From Metopolophium dirhodum (Eukaryota; Arthropoda; Insecta; Hemiptera; Aphididae): a stretch of 64,000 nucleotides of DNA. Under the pieces are notes generated by a model that saw only the letters and a list, made by a program, of their open reading frames with translations, was not told where the DNA came from and did not search any database. The position numbers and the translations under genes were made by a program. This document shows positions 46,841-59,100 of the stretch, one piece after another (position 1 is the first letter of the stretch; each line of letters opens with the position of its first letter). The stretch is from positions 17,234,393 to 17,298,392 of the forward strand of contig NC_083568.1 of assembly GCF_019925205.1 (NCBI RefSeq). Reading direction: 5' to 3'.

Positions 46841-47950
46841 CGTAATGAAACGCAATTGGTTGGTAATTATTTTTGTTTATTTATTTTGAACCAATATGCT
46901 CATCATCTTATTTTGATACAAAATATATGTTTTATAACATTTTTTTCTTTCATATCAATCTCAATTATACTCCGGAGAGTTTACAATAAAAATAGTTTAT
47001 TATGGCTTGACATATAAGGGGTGGGAATATAACAATTAAACTCACGGTTTTGTTGAAGCAATGGTGTGTATAGGCTCGGCTCTGACGGCGGCGTATAACA
47101 CAAATGTCTCAGGGTGCGAATAGAGGTCCAGTGGTTCCGTTCAGGTAACCTAATGACATACACGACTTATTGCTGTTGGTGGAAGTTGACTGCAAGTGAC
47201 TCGTCTCGAATGGCGGGCTTGGCGGAAAACAACAACTTCTATTGACGTTCGGCTTGTGATGCTGGTCTGGTTACGACGACTGGCTCTGCTCTGGTGGCGG
47301 CGGCGTGTAACGTGGCGACAGGTTGTCCGCGGTGTTGTGTTAATACACACACTCTGACGGCGCGATGGTAAAAGGGAGGTGCCGGGCAAGACTATATACA
47401 CATCCGTGTATAACGAGTATAAAACTCGTCCGGCTTGCGCAGTCTGGAGGCAAAATGCTGTTGGGCGTACAGCAAACAGTGTCCGTGTATAACGAGTGGT
47501 ATGCTCGTCCGGCTCACTGATGTACTGTACTCAGCGGGGAGTATGATACTCAGACAGCGTTTTCTAGGTAGTATATATGCTACTTGGGTCCTTTTCGTGG
47601 TGGGTAAAACAGGTAAAACACTTTCATTAACTTAGTGTCTTTCCGCGTAACTTAAAACCAATGTAAAATATGCATCGTATTCTTTATGTTCTACTGATTT
47701 TTATGGTGCTTTTGAAAGGGTTCTACGTTACGGGGTTTTGTCTGACAATGAGATTTCCTTTGCGGGCGGCGTACCGGTGATATCGGAGTTGCGGGATGCA
47801 CGCGTTCTGACGGACGTCGGGAACGGCTGTTGTGGTGTTTCGCGCAGAATTACTGCGCGAGAGCGCGTCACGGTAGTGAATATATACTTGATGATGGTTG
47901 GTAACGAGAGTATGCTACGGGCTTAGAGTGTTCGAGTTTGTCTCCTTACA
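46841..47950 (-). repeat. 5' LTR of the gypsy element
   Basis: 1110 bp. Its plus-strand left end reads CGTAATG where the other LTR has TGTAATG. In the first of the two stem-loops the loop reads TATAAAA instead of TGGTATG while the ACGAG/CTCGT stem is kept. Confidence 0.95.
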
Positions 47951-47954
47951 CACT

Positions 47955-48200
47955 CAGTTGCTTTAGTATAATAATACTATGTGATGACTATATTACAGCA
48001 AAGGTATTACTTAAGACATCAATAGATAATTCGAAATTCCCGAGCATGTTATACCTATCAATCACTCATAGCTTGTAATACATGTGTTTATAATAATATT
48101 TAATGACAAGACGTGTTAAAGTATCCAACGCCTTACACTAAACGTATTCTAATATTTTATTCCTTAAATGTAATTTGCATATAATATTATACAGAGTGAT
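47955..48200. other. Host block A, right end
   Basis: The sequence CAGTTGCTTTAGTATAATAA and what follows match 50386-50690 (TTAGTTGCTTTAGTATAATAA). No gene. Confidence 0.8.
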
Positions 48201-48724
48201 TCTTTTATCAAACAACACTCATTATTTCAAAAAGTACCTATTGGCATTTTTTCAAAATTTTAGAAACACGTTCTTCTAGAATTGTATACATTTTTATACT
48301 TTTCAATATTAAAAATATTTATTAGGTATACCGCTATCAACGTTTGATTTTCAAATGGGCAATCCGTAATAACATTTTCCTAAATTATTAAGGCTCAATT
48401 TAAAAATAAAATATTTGCATAATTTTAATTTTTCAATTAGTAACCATTCAATCGTTGTTAAATAAATAATAAAATAATATTTTGGATTTATTGACCTTGT
48501 TCGTATGTCCGTATATATTACATGTGTAAAAACTAGTTTTTTTCTCTGTATGTAGAACTGTATTCGTTCATGAAACGACTTCAAGTTCTTTGTCAATACT
48601 TATCACAAGTGAATAATAGCGTGATCATTTAATATATTTGAAAATTTGGTGATCTAATAAAAACCAGTAAAAATTTAAATCTCAATGATATATAAAGACA
48701 TCCGATCTAACTCAAGGTCATGAC

Positions 48725-49444
48725 GTGAGCAGTTGGCGAATAAAATCCCGGCAAAAAAATCTCCAAATTCCAATAACATAATTTACTGACAATAGCTGTA
48801 TTTTAAAAACTGATTTCAAAATCATGAGCCTGGTTTGAGACTAAGATTAGCTTATTTTATTGGCTTGACTTAAAATTTGGTGGAGGTCAGATTTCAAATA
48901 TAAAATATTTTCAAAGTGTTTATTTCTATTTATTTTATTTCTAGTTTATTTTTAATGCATTTTAATAGTCTCGGTTTTTGACAAAATTATTTTACTAAAA
49001 AAAAAAAATAACAACATTTTTATAATAATGGCCTGTCAATTTTACTTTACTTTACTATAATACAAATTTCGCGACAACGGCTGAACGACTATGACAACTG
49101 AACGAACGTAGCACGATTGCATAATATTAGTAATAAATAATGAAATGATACAGTTTGTATCGATAACAATATGTTGATCCTTCAACTATTGACACAAAAA
49201 TGTAAATGCCTAACCAGATTCATAAAACATTAAACCATATAATATGAATCGTAATATTTCAAAAATATAGCTTCCCATTTGAAATTTAAAAGTTATCCAT
49301 TAAATCTTCTTTATGATAAAAAAAAAATTAATTAATATCAAATCCATCTAGAATATTTACTATTATGATTCCGAATTGTTTTTACATAGGTCAAATTTTG
49401 ATAATTTGCATATTTCATTCTGAAATCAACTACTATAGCATGAC
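48725..49444. repeat. 720-bp insertion specific to block B
   Basis: The flanks GGTCATGAC (ending 48724) and AAAGACCCTGTA (from about 49451) are nearly adjacent in block A (38966-38999). CATGAC occurs at 48719-48724 and again at 49439-49444, consistent with a 6-bp target duplication. Its ends do not form a clear inverted repeat and it has no coding capacity. The family is unknown. Confidence 0.5.
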
Positions 49445-50457
49445 ATTTTTAAAGACCCTGTATATCTTCAAAATCAATAGTCTAAGTATATTTGTAGTAA
49501 ATATAGATTATCTTATAGACTAACAATATTCCCAAATTTAAATACCAAAGAAAAAAAAAACTACAATAACTCACTAGTACATCATAGTAAGTTCTTTGTA
49601 ATATTTCTGCGTAGTGTTACACTATTGGATTCTATAACAAGCCATAAATTATCCAGTAGGTACCAGTGATCTATAGGTCAGGTAAACATTTAAAAAAAAA
49701 TTTATATATTATGTATAAACATTATTAAACTGTGTATTATATAATCAATGGTGTAAATGATTAAACTGAAAGTAACTTTCTTAAACTTAATGACATTGTA
49801 TTATTTGTTTTAATTTTTGCATCTACCAACTAGTAACACTTACCAATAAATTGTACAAATGTACTCTTCAAATATCCAATTCACATGCGATTAACCAATT
49901 TAGGTACAGATATGTTTGATTGAATAAAATACGTAAAATGCAATATTTGTGGTGAATAAGTCAATAATAATGTACATATTATAAGAACTATCATTATATT
50001 ATAAGTTTTCATTAAAATGTAAAGACCTAAAATTATAAATTTTAAAAAATAAATACTTTTAGCCACTCACGAATCGCGATTCAATTTATATTTTGTTCTT
50101 ATACTTTATAATCTTATTAATGGTATTAGGTATATTGCTATATCATGTTACCATTTAACCATGATATCACCATAGGACAAGATTATCTAATAAATACAAG
50201 GGTGAAAAATCTTAAAAATTAAGCCCCCCCCTTATTTGCATCTATGCTAAGTGGTCTTGTTTACTAAAATTATTATTATTTGTTAAAAAATATAATTTTT
50301 AAATCTAACGCAAGCCTTTTGATCATAACATTTTTAAACAACTAATAAATAAAAATTATTATAATAATTATGTATAACTTACATTTAGTTGCTTTAGTAT
50401 AATAATATTATATTTTGATGACTATATCCAGCTAATATATACACACACAGGTATTAC

Positions 50458-50495
50458 CATTGATTATGAATAATTTATTATAATTATAATCAATG
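50458..50495. repeat. 38-bp palindromic insertion in block B
   Basis: CATTGATTAT...ATAATCAATG, arms perfectly inverted, flanked by the direct repeat GTATTAC (50451-50457 and 50496-50502). Block A has a single GTATTAC at 48004-48010 and lacks the palindrome. Confidence 0.65.
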
Positions 50496-50700
50496 GTATT
50501 ACTTAAAACATCAATAGATAATTATTTGAAATTCCTGAGCGTGACGTTATACCCATCAATCACTTATAGCTTGTAATACAAGTGTTTATAATGTTGTTAA
50601 TGACAAGATGTATAATATCCAACGCCTTACACTATAGTTATTTTAATATTTTATTTCTTATGTATAAATTGAATATAATGTTATACAATATATACTTTAG

Positions 50701-53700
50701 TTATTAATGGTTTTAGGAGCAAGTCGTTCATTCATTATTTATGATTTGTGAATATTTTATAGATTTATTGGTTTTAAGTTCATATTATTATATTATGGGC
50801 AGTCAGGCAGTCTATAAATACCAGTATTGTAATATTATATTACTATGTCTGTCTGTCATGACTTGCATTGTTCTAGTTACCAACAAAATTTTTAAAATTG
50901 TTTTATTTTAGGTATAATATTTTGAAAATTAACTTCTGTAAATTGCGATGTAATAACATGATCATTTTAGGTTCTGATCGTAGCGATGAATGTATTGATT
51001 TTACAATGATGTGTTTTTTTCTGTATGCCGTCAATATTTGGGGTCGTAAAAATACTCAGATTTTTTCTTCGGCATCTTTTTTTCACAAGAAATTGAATCT
51101 ATTTGGAGCATACTGGTCAAATCCCCAGGAGTTTTCAAAAGCGTAGGAAATAATAAAATAAACAATTTTATAATTCAATCTTTGAGTTTCATAGCTAACA
51201 AATATAAAATAGGTAATAATTACTATGATAAGTAGTTAACACGAATTTGTTTATAGGTTAAAAAAATGAGCTCTATAGCTCAGAAAATACATGGATAAAA
51301 TGTATTTGTATCCCCTTTGAAATTGACAGCTTAGAATATTATCATGTAAATATTGAAAGTACTTAATTTACTTTACGTGATGGGAGATGACACAGATATA
51401 CACATGCATATTAGTTATTAATAAAACATAACAGTTCTTACTTACAAGTGAATATTTTGTACAGGTTTTTTTTTGTAATTCAGAAATCTACTAGTCTCTT
51501 ATAAGATATTATTATGTTTGCACAGCATAATTTATGGTCTTGTGATTGATCGTATCCAGGGGACAAATCCTAACCTACTCGTTTTAAAGTCAATACAACT
51601 GACGAGGTTAACATGAGATCCACATGTGATTTTATAAAAAAAAAAAGTATTTATATTTACTTGTTGTTTATTGTGCATTATCATATTCAAAGAAATATAT
51701 TTTCATCGAAATCCATTCATTATGGTAAGCACATTACTATTAAAACTTTCACACAAGAATTTTTTTTTTTTAATCCCATTCCAGCCATTTATGCATTTGA
51801 AATCATTTTTTTACATTTTCCTTTCATTTTAGAAATCAATACACACAGAAGTTATTTGAACTCGTAAAGCTCGTTTTACCACAATTCTTGGGCCAAACTT
51901 GGAGCTATATATTATTCAAAGATCGACAACCGTGTGTTTATATGAGTACAAACTTTTTCGCCTCTTTTCCCTTACCATCCATAAATAGGGTCAAGTTTCT
52001 GGCGACGTCGTTTATACTCAGGAAATCGTGGGAGAACAGTGGCACTCTACCTATTCGCTAAATCAACAAGATTGTTCTTCTTTACCATGAACCTTCTTAA
52101 CCGTTTCCAAAAAATGTTTCCGTGTAAAAACATAAGATATTCTGATCACGTCGAGGGATTTATCGAATTCAATACATTTATATATTGATGGGTAATGTTA
52201 AAATGCTGATACACGTAAAAAAAGATCTGAGGTTATGTGAAGTGGCTGTTAATATGGTACGACGGAATATGACCTACATTACTTCTATTCTTTTAAACTG
52301 TTTATACAACTAACAATTGTGTTGGTCACCCCCGAGTCCCAACCACGTTACAGTATGAATGTGTATTTTCCCTACTAACATTGTTTATGTTATCAATAGT
52401 TAATATTCTGAAATACGTATATTGCCCACATTGTATGATTTTATTCGGTAGATATAGGTACCTACTTATTTAGTTCTCTATTATTTCGAATGGTTAATTT
52501 GTTTTTCTTTTCAATATTTCAACACCTTGACTAATATATTTGCATAACCATTTTATTTTGATTATGTTTACCTTTATATTATTATTGCTTACACAATCAT
52601 AATTTTATCATGTGAAATATAACTATAAGAAATGTGTAATATTAAATGGTTGATCAAGCTAAATAATTTGTGACCATATAAAAATATTCCATCTCACTTG
52701 TATTCGTTTCATATATAATATGGCCTTGAATCAAACCATACTTACTCTCCTTACTTTGCGAATGCATGGTGAATTCCCTTGGGAAATAAAAGTTTTGTCG
52801 GACAAATTCAACAAATTATCAATAACAGAATCGACTACAACGAAACTATGACGTCATAACGCTTACGCACGTGTCGAGAAATGTTTAAGGAGATAGGGAA
52901 AAATAAGTTTTCCAGTGAAGTTTACTGTAATCAAATAATCTAGTCAAAGGAAATGCCAAGTAAGAACGAAATTATTATTTTCTCATCTACTATCAACCAT
53001 ACAATTAATTTACAGCGTTTGTGACTTAATTTACTTTAAAACTTCTATTTTCATTTTCGCCCCGAAAGGCATCAATGTAATTTACGAGATTTTATCGCCT
53101 GAAAATTGCCCACCCTTATCCACATTTTATCACTATAAAATCAACGATTTATCGGTCAATATTGAAGTTATTCGCCCAACCCATTGAACATAAAATCATC
53201 GAGAATCGACTTGTTATTGTTATTGTTGTTGTTGTTGTTGTAACTGTGCGTTTTTCAAATTAAGTTTCGTATACCAACTTTGGGGAATAATCTGCACTGA
53301 GAGCATACACACCCGTTGAAATAATTACAAACCATATGAATTATCACATTAAAAATATTAGGTCCGTCATAATTTAAAAGAATTTATAAATCCATTACGT
53401 TTTGGGTAGCTTGGTTAGTTTCATATGAAAGTTAGGGTTAAAGGCCGTGAATTTACTCATTAATAACACGGAAACGAATATATGGTAAAATAAAATATTT
53501 AAATATTATGTTATAGGCGTATGGGTTGAGTGTGATAATTTTATTTTATTTTTAAATATCTTTTGGTTGGTAATATTATTATTATTTCATATTATGTACA
53601 TATTTTAACAATGTTATTAATTGAAAAGTATTTTAATTCTAAATATTAATATGTGCACCGTGTTCATTGTTCATATTATTATTGTGTGATATAAAATTAA

Positions 53701-54179
53701 TGGGTTGTTGCTAAGGGAAACGTTGTAATTTTGCGTCTTTGTATATTATAATTTAATGAGTACAGAGCATCTGAATTATTGGTAATCCCCGAGGGTTTCA
53801 TAAAGATCCAAAGAGACACATATGAAATGACAGTTTAACCGAAAACATTAATTGAGAGAATTAAAATTTAGTGACCCATTGCAATGAAAATAAAATAATA
53901 ATTTCGCTTTTATGTACCTATACGTATTCGTATAAATAATTGATTCTAAGCATTCGCATTAATACTTAATTCTAATTACTTATAAAAACGCATAACCTAT
54001 GCGTTTATATGTTTAATTAGCATTCATTATATATAGGTATAATGTTTTAACACTGAGTTAATGTTAACATAGAAGTTGCGGCTTATCCATTCAGTTTTCA
54101 ATTTCATTAATATTTTACGACCGCAAAAATCGCCGAAGAGTCAATTAGAAACTCCGAACATTACTAATTTCAGTCGAAA
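50701..54179. other. AT-rich spacer
   Basis: No gene recognised. A fragment of the family R right end lies at about 50970-51013 (minus orientation, GCGATGAATGTATTGATTTT). A TTG trinucleotide run lies at about 53217-53241. A stretch with more balanced composition at 51880-52100 and 52780-53240 has no recognisable translation. Confidence 0.5.
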
Positions 54180-54189
54180 TCAACGATTT

Positions 54190-54452
54190 TTTTTTTTTTT
54201 TTGGGTAACCCGTGGCAACACAGGCCATTGGGTGTGGGGGAGGGCACTATATATTTTTTTTTTAAATTGGGTAGGTTGGTACACGTGTGTGTTGTGTTTT
54301 GGCAGAATTTCTAATGGGGCACCCGTAGGTTTCTGCCATGCCCCGGGTGGGGGCATGGCAGCACTTGTTCTCCGGACACCGTGACTTGCTCGAAGAAAAA
54401 TGCCACCCGCGGCCAAGGTATCGAACTTGGGTCGGCCACTCCGTCCCCCAAG
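54190..54452 (-). repeat. tRNA-derived SINE, copy 1
   Basis: On the minus strand the head starts TGGGGGACGGAGTGGCCGAC, contains a polymerase III B-box (AGTTCGATACC), continues with GTGTCCGGAGAACAAG and TACGGGTGCCC, and ends in a long A run (T run at 54187-54202 on the plus strand). The target duplication TCAACGATTT is at 54180-54189 and 54453-54462, the hallmark of target-primed insertion. An A-box-like GACGGAGTGG precedes the B-box, but the spacing is shorter than in a tRNA. Confidence 0.85.
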
Positions 54453-54762
54453 TCAACGATTTAAATTAACAGCGTCAAGAAATCATAAATTGTTAATCAT
54501 ACATTGCTTATAATATGTATACCATCTCTGACACGAAGTTGTGCGTCAGAATATTATTGCGTATAAATTTCGGTGATGATGTTAGGTATAATATGTATCG
54601 AAGTTTTCATAAGCAATGGTAATTTTCGATTTCCAACTACAACAACAACAACAACAACGATATAATATATCCGAAACACGGCGAGAACGTGTAAACGCTT
54701 ATAACTATATATACCTAGTATAGGTAATGTATACCTACCTATATATATATACAATAACAATA

Positions 54763-55189
54763 ATCAAGGAGTTTCCATTGTTATCGGCAGTCGCGCCTGC
54801 TCAAGACTTAACGTGGTCGGTGCGAAAACCATTTACCGAGTATTATTTTTACATTTTGCCGACGGCTGCGAGGGGATGGCGTGGATGGGGTGCGGTGCCG
54901 AGCCAAGAACTTTACGCGAGAAAGTCTCGTATTGTTTTATCAGGTGTACATGAGTTTCATGGCGTACTTATTAAAGGGTTCGTTCGCTGCAGAGTGTATA
55001 TTATCCTTAATTTAAACCCGTCTCTGCGTCCGTTGCCACCAGACCGACCGCCACCCCTTCGCGTCCAAATGATCATATCAAACCGACCTGCACCGTCGCG
55101 TTCCACCCGACACCCTCCAGCACATCGCATGAAGCCGGTGCGGGTCTCTCTGCGACCGTCGCAGCGTACTCTCGGCCGCGTATTGCACA

Positions 55190-55190
<1 letters not shown>
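54763..55190. other. Locally CpG-rich segment, possible promoter or UTR
   Basis: Composition changes sharply to GC- and CpG-rich (GTCGCGCC, CGACGGCTGCG, CCGTCGCGTTCC) and then back. Both strands have moderately long frames, but neither looks like a protein family and the frames end in simple repeats (TAA run from about 55190 to 55221, CA run at 55442-55506). It may mark a promoter or 5' exon of an unseen gene; that is inference from composition alone. Confidence 0.35.

Positions 55191-55221
<31 letters not shown>
55190..55221. repeat. (TAA)n microsatellite
   Basis: About ten TAA/ATA units at the right edge of the CpG-rich segment. Confidence 0.93.
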
Positions 55222-55223
<2 letters not shown>

Positions 55224-55440
55224 TTGGAACAATAAGAATAACAGTTATATAATAACCGTATAGTGTATTATAGTGACGGAGAGTGTGGCGGCGCGAGACA
55301 ATATGAGCAAACGAGATTTTACAATATGAATGAAAGGGTAATGGTAACAAACACGGTAAGGTGTTCGGAGATGAGGCGACCCCATCGTGCATATTGAATG
55401 AAGCGTAATGCACAATTCTCGACATAACACCACACACGCG

Positions 55441-55441
<1 letters not shown>

Positions 55442-55506
<65 letters not shown>
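55442..55506. repeat. (CA)n microsatellite
   Basis: About 32 uninterrupted CA units. Confidence 0.97.
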
Positions 55507-55507
<1 letters not shown>

Positions 55508-55888
55508 GCTCATTTATACGGTAGGTATACACGCCGCGGATGCGCACCCTTAATTTTGGACACATCGTGCGGCGACGGTGGATGAATAAACCAACACGCG
55601 AAGTGTGTGCTGATTACGTTCCGGTTCGCTATATCGTAAAATAATTGTACATTCAACATGTACAATGCGGTGCGCGGACTCGGGGCCTATTAATCAGCAA
55701 CAAGTGAATATTATTTTGACGGGATTTAGAAGATATTATGTCGACTGAATAAAATATTATATTATTATTTTATTGAAAAGAGTAAATGAAATAAAAAAAT
55801 ATAACGGATTATTATAATAGCATGTGAGATCGTCACGTATATTGTTATAAAGCTTATTTCATCATATTATCACTAATTATACACTATT

Positions 55889-56142
55889 TTTTTTTATTTT
55901 TTTTTATTGATCCTTAACCCTGGCATCTGTGGACATTAGCTGTTAGTAGGGTTGTATTGTGGTGGTGGTAGGGTTTTGAAGTGGTGGGTTTTTACATGTG
56001 AGTGTTTGCGTTTGGTAGAATTTTTGATTGGGCACCCGTAGGTATCTGCCATGCCCGGGTGGGGGATGGCGGCACTTGTTCTCCGGACACCGTAACTTGC
56101 CCGAAGAAAAATGCCGCCAGTGACCAAGGAATCGAACCGGCG
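55889..56142 (-). repeat. tRNA-derived SINE, copy 2, 5'-truncated
   Basis: Same body as copy 1 (GTGTCCGGAGAACAAG, TACGGGTGCCC), beginning on the minus strand at CGCCGGTTCGATTCC, a canonical B-box, so about 25 bp of the head seen in copy 1 is missing. The 3' part differs from copy 1 and ends GGGTTAAGGATCAATAAAAA. A 12-bp target duplication TTATACACTATT is at 55877-55888 and 56143-56154. Confidence 0.88.
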
Positions 56143-56154
56143 TTATACACTATT

Positions 56155-59100
56155 ATATACTAGGTTAATATCCTATAGTATATAATACATAATTATGATA
56201 TTTACCTAGTATATTATGTCTATTAATAATTGAATAGGACCGGGAAACAAATTTGCAGCTTTAATATACCTACCTAAATATTTTATTATATTTAAATAAT
56301 CAATTTTAGTTCAAAGAGATATTACGTTGGATTCTATCACTAGTTGGTCTCCTTCCTCATCCTATTCAAAGTTAAAATATACATAAATTAAATTTGCTTA
56401 TTGTGCTATTCTAATACGGATTGTAAATATTCTTTATAAATCAAAAAAAAAAAAAAATCAAAGAAACTATAAAATGGTATCGATTTATAAATTATTATTT
56501 AAGATTAAAAAATTATAAGTACCTATTTGAATAGGAAAGAATATTTATCATCACGTTTTCCTTGATTATATTATATTATAATTCAGATTACTCACGGATA
56601 TTTTGTACTCTACGTGTTTATAAAATATCGATCCACTATTATTGTTCATTCAGATTGTAAAAGGACAGCTTATACATTTTATGAAATGATAAACATATAA
56701 CCGAAATTAAGATAGAACTTCAATACACAATATTATAACAATAGTGATGAATGATTCCTAATGAATAATGATCGATGGTGTATTGTAATAATATACCTAT
56801 TGAAATGATTGTAAACAGTAATGAAAACATTGTTGAACAACAGCCCCAAAAGCGATCGCATGCAAACGATTGAATGTCTATAAATAAAATGATTATAATA
56901 TACATTATACTAACTATACCTAAATATGTACCTAAATACATCTCAATAGTTGTAGATATTATGTCTTTAACACATTTCTAATTATATGCAAATTAAGCAA
57001 TACTGTAATAGTAACTGTAATTTAATAAGTGCGAATAAAATAAACATTCGATTTGTATAAAAATTATATTATTTATGAAAGCATATTTAGTCTAGTTATC
57101 ATTAATTATATTGAATTATATTATGTAATATTGTATATTTATATTCTAAAGTATAATTTTTTGTGTTTTTTATTTGTTGTGCCAACCTAACCGCTATCAT
57201 TATTTTCACACTGCATAATAAGTCATCATAATAAATAATATTATATATTTATATAATTATAAAATAAATGATATTTTTATGTCCAATTCAATTATTTTCA
57301 TAATGATTAATAGCACAGTGAACGCAAAACAACGCTAATGTTCCTCAGGGTGACTCAAAGGGCAAAATGCCATATATCGATTCAGTGCCAACGTAGGTGC
57401 TGTTTTTGACTGCTCTCTACAATAGGTAGTTTTTTATTACCATCTCGAATTTCAAACTACAGCTGGAGTGTATAAAATTATTGCAAAAAATAATAAGTAT
57501 ATACCAAAATAATGTAAATAAGATAAAACAATAATTTTTTTAAAAATGACAACTCGATAAATCAAATTAAAAACAAAAAAAAACGTCTGGCATGATTTTT
57601 CCATCCGTTATACTTGCTCAACAATAATTTGATCATATTAAACGGCTCTTCATAATATATATTAGCACAAAATATTCAGTAAATAACGAACGGCGTTTAT
57701 ATAATATTGTGCCATCCGGACGACAAACGGTACCCGAGACGTAATATGAAATATTGTGTTGGTTAACAGAACAACACAGTTGTTAGTGGGAGTGTAGCAA
57801 ACCTAACCTTAAGCAAAAACAGAGTTTGTTCAAACGTTTTAATCGTCAGAATAAATACCAGTCGTAACCAATGACGTCCGTCGTGGTCTGTATCATTTGT
57901 AAACATAATAATATACAATCATGTGTTTGTCCCCGAAGGAAGTGCCAGGCCGGTGTTATACGTTAAAGTATATGCGTTTAAAGTTATTCGAGGAAACCCA
58001 TTAAACCTGAGTGTGTATTTCATTACTATTTGGTTAAATTTTCTTTCGATAATGGCAATTGATAAAGCATTGCAATGAAATGAAAATTACTTAAAAGGTT
58101 AAAATATAATAGTTTTGTATATGAAAATAAAAAAAACCACGCTGTATGACCGGGGACATCCCGAAAAAAAAGTATAGGGGTGGTGTTGGTGGTATATGTT
58201 TTCATATGACGCCAGCCGGTTCATCCGTCCGGGGGTTACATTTTTCAACAACCATATTCATATTATTATAATATTATAAACTTGTGTGGGCGATTCTCCG
58301 GTACTATTCCTGCAGTAGGTATATTCGTGGGTTTTTTTTCCATTATTAATTTTACATCGAACACTCGTCAAAACGAATAAACGTCTGAACGCCAGGGTCA
58401 GATGGATAGGTAGCCCTAGCTAACTTTTACGAAAAACAACTTACACTAAAAAACGAATCAGGCGCTCTGATTCGTACATATTGCTTGGATTGGCGCCAAA
58501 CTTTACGTCGAGACTTCGTGAAATTGAAATAATATACAAATTTCGATTTCATGCAAACTATAAGTGAGTCCTATATACAGCTGTGTGTAATGTAACAAAT
58601 AACTGAAAATACTGAACACAACCTGTATCGTCAGCGTGTAATAATATTATGCCACAGTTTTATTTTATTAATATTGTTTTCGGATTCTCTAATAAAAGCG
58701 CACGACGGCTATGATTGGAAAAAAAGAAGTTGTTGAGTTTCACTGACGGATATTTACACGAATGCGCGATAAGTAGTTTAATAACAATGTTGACTTTTTA
58801 ATAAACGAAATGCAAATCAACGGAATAGTAATATGACAACATTCGTTACTCTCCAATATAAAATATTAAATCGAGTTGTTTGAATTGCATTTCTCAAGGT
58901 ATAAACTATAAATAGTACGTCTATATAATATAGTGTACACAACCGACTTCAGATGTATTAAACATTCATATTTTCATTTGAATAAATAATAGAAATGTAC
59001 TCTTCTATTCATCACACTGCATGATTAAATATGTTTATCGAGTGTAAATACTCGAAAGTTCTTTAGGTGTTTGCAAATATTTAGTATTTTTGAAAGTAAA

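Larger units (their letters stand above)
41301..47950 (-). mobile_element. Ty3/gypsy LTR retrotransposon, coding-intact
   Basis: 6650 bp with two 1.1-kb direct LTRs, primer binding site, polypurine tract and one uninterrupted Gag-Pol frame on the minus strand. The target duplication CACT is at 41297-41300 and 47951-47954. The domain order protease, RT, RNase H, integrase identifies Ty3/gypsy. There is no third (envelope-like) frame between the integrase and the 3' LTR. Block B carries the unoccupied site near 50385. Confidence 0.95.
48440..50700. other. Host block B of the tandem duplication (empty sites)
   Basis: A second copy of the block A sequence in the same orientation. It contains the unoccupied equivalents of both LTR element targets: TTTATTGACCTTGTTCG at about 48487-48503 (BEL site) and ATAACTTACATTTAGTTGC at about 50374-50392 (gypsy site). 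It also has its own 720-bp insertion at 48725-49444 bounded by CATGAC direct repeats, and a 38-bp insertion at 50458-50495. Short open frames here have no recognisable product. Confidence 0.8.

Noticed and set aside
41301..47950. An envelope-type gene that would make the gypsy element an errantivirus.
   Set aside because: Fewer than 200 bases separate the end of Pol from the 3' LTR and no third frame exists.
54727..55263. A 178-codon open frame on the plus strand across the CpG-rich segment.
   Set aside because: It begins in AT-rich simple sequence, ends in an Asn run encoded by the TAA/AAT microsatellite, and the middle is Pro/Arg-rich without any family resemblance; high GC alone can keep the frame open.
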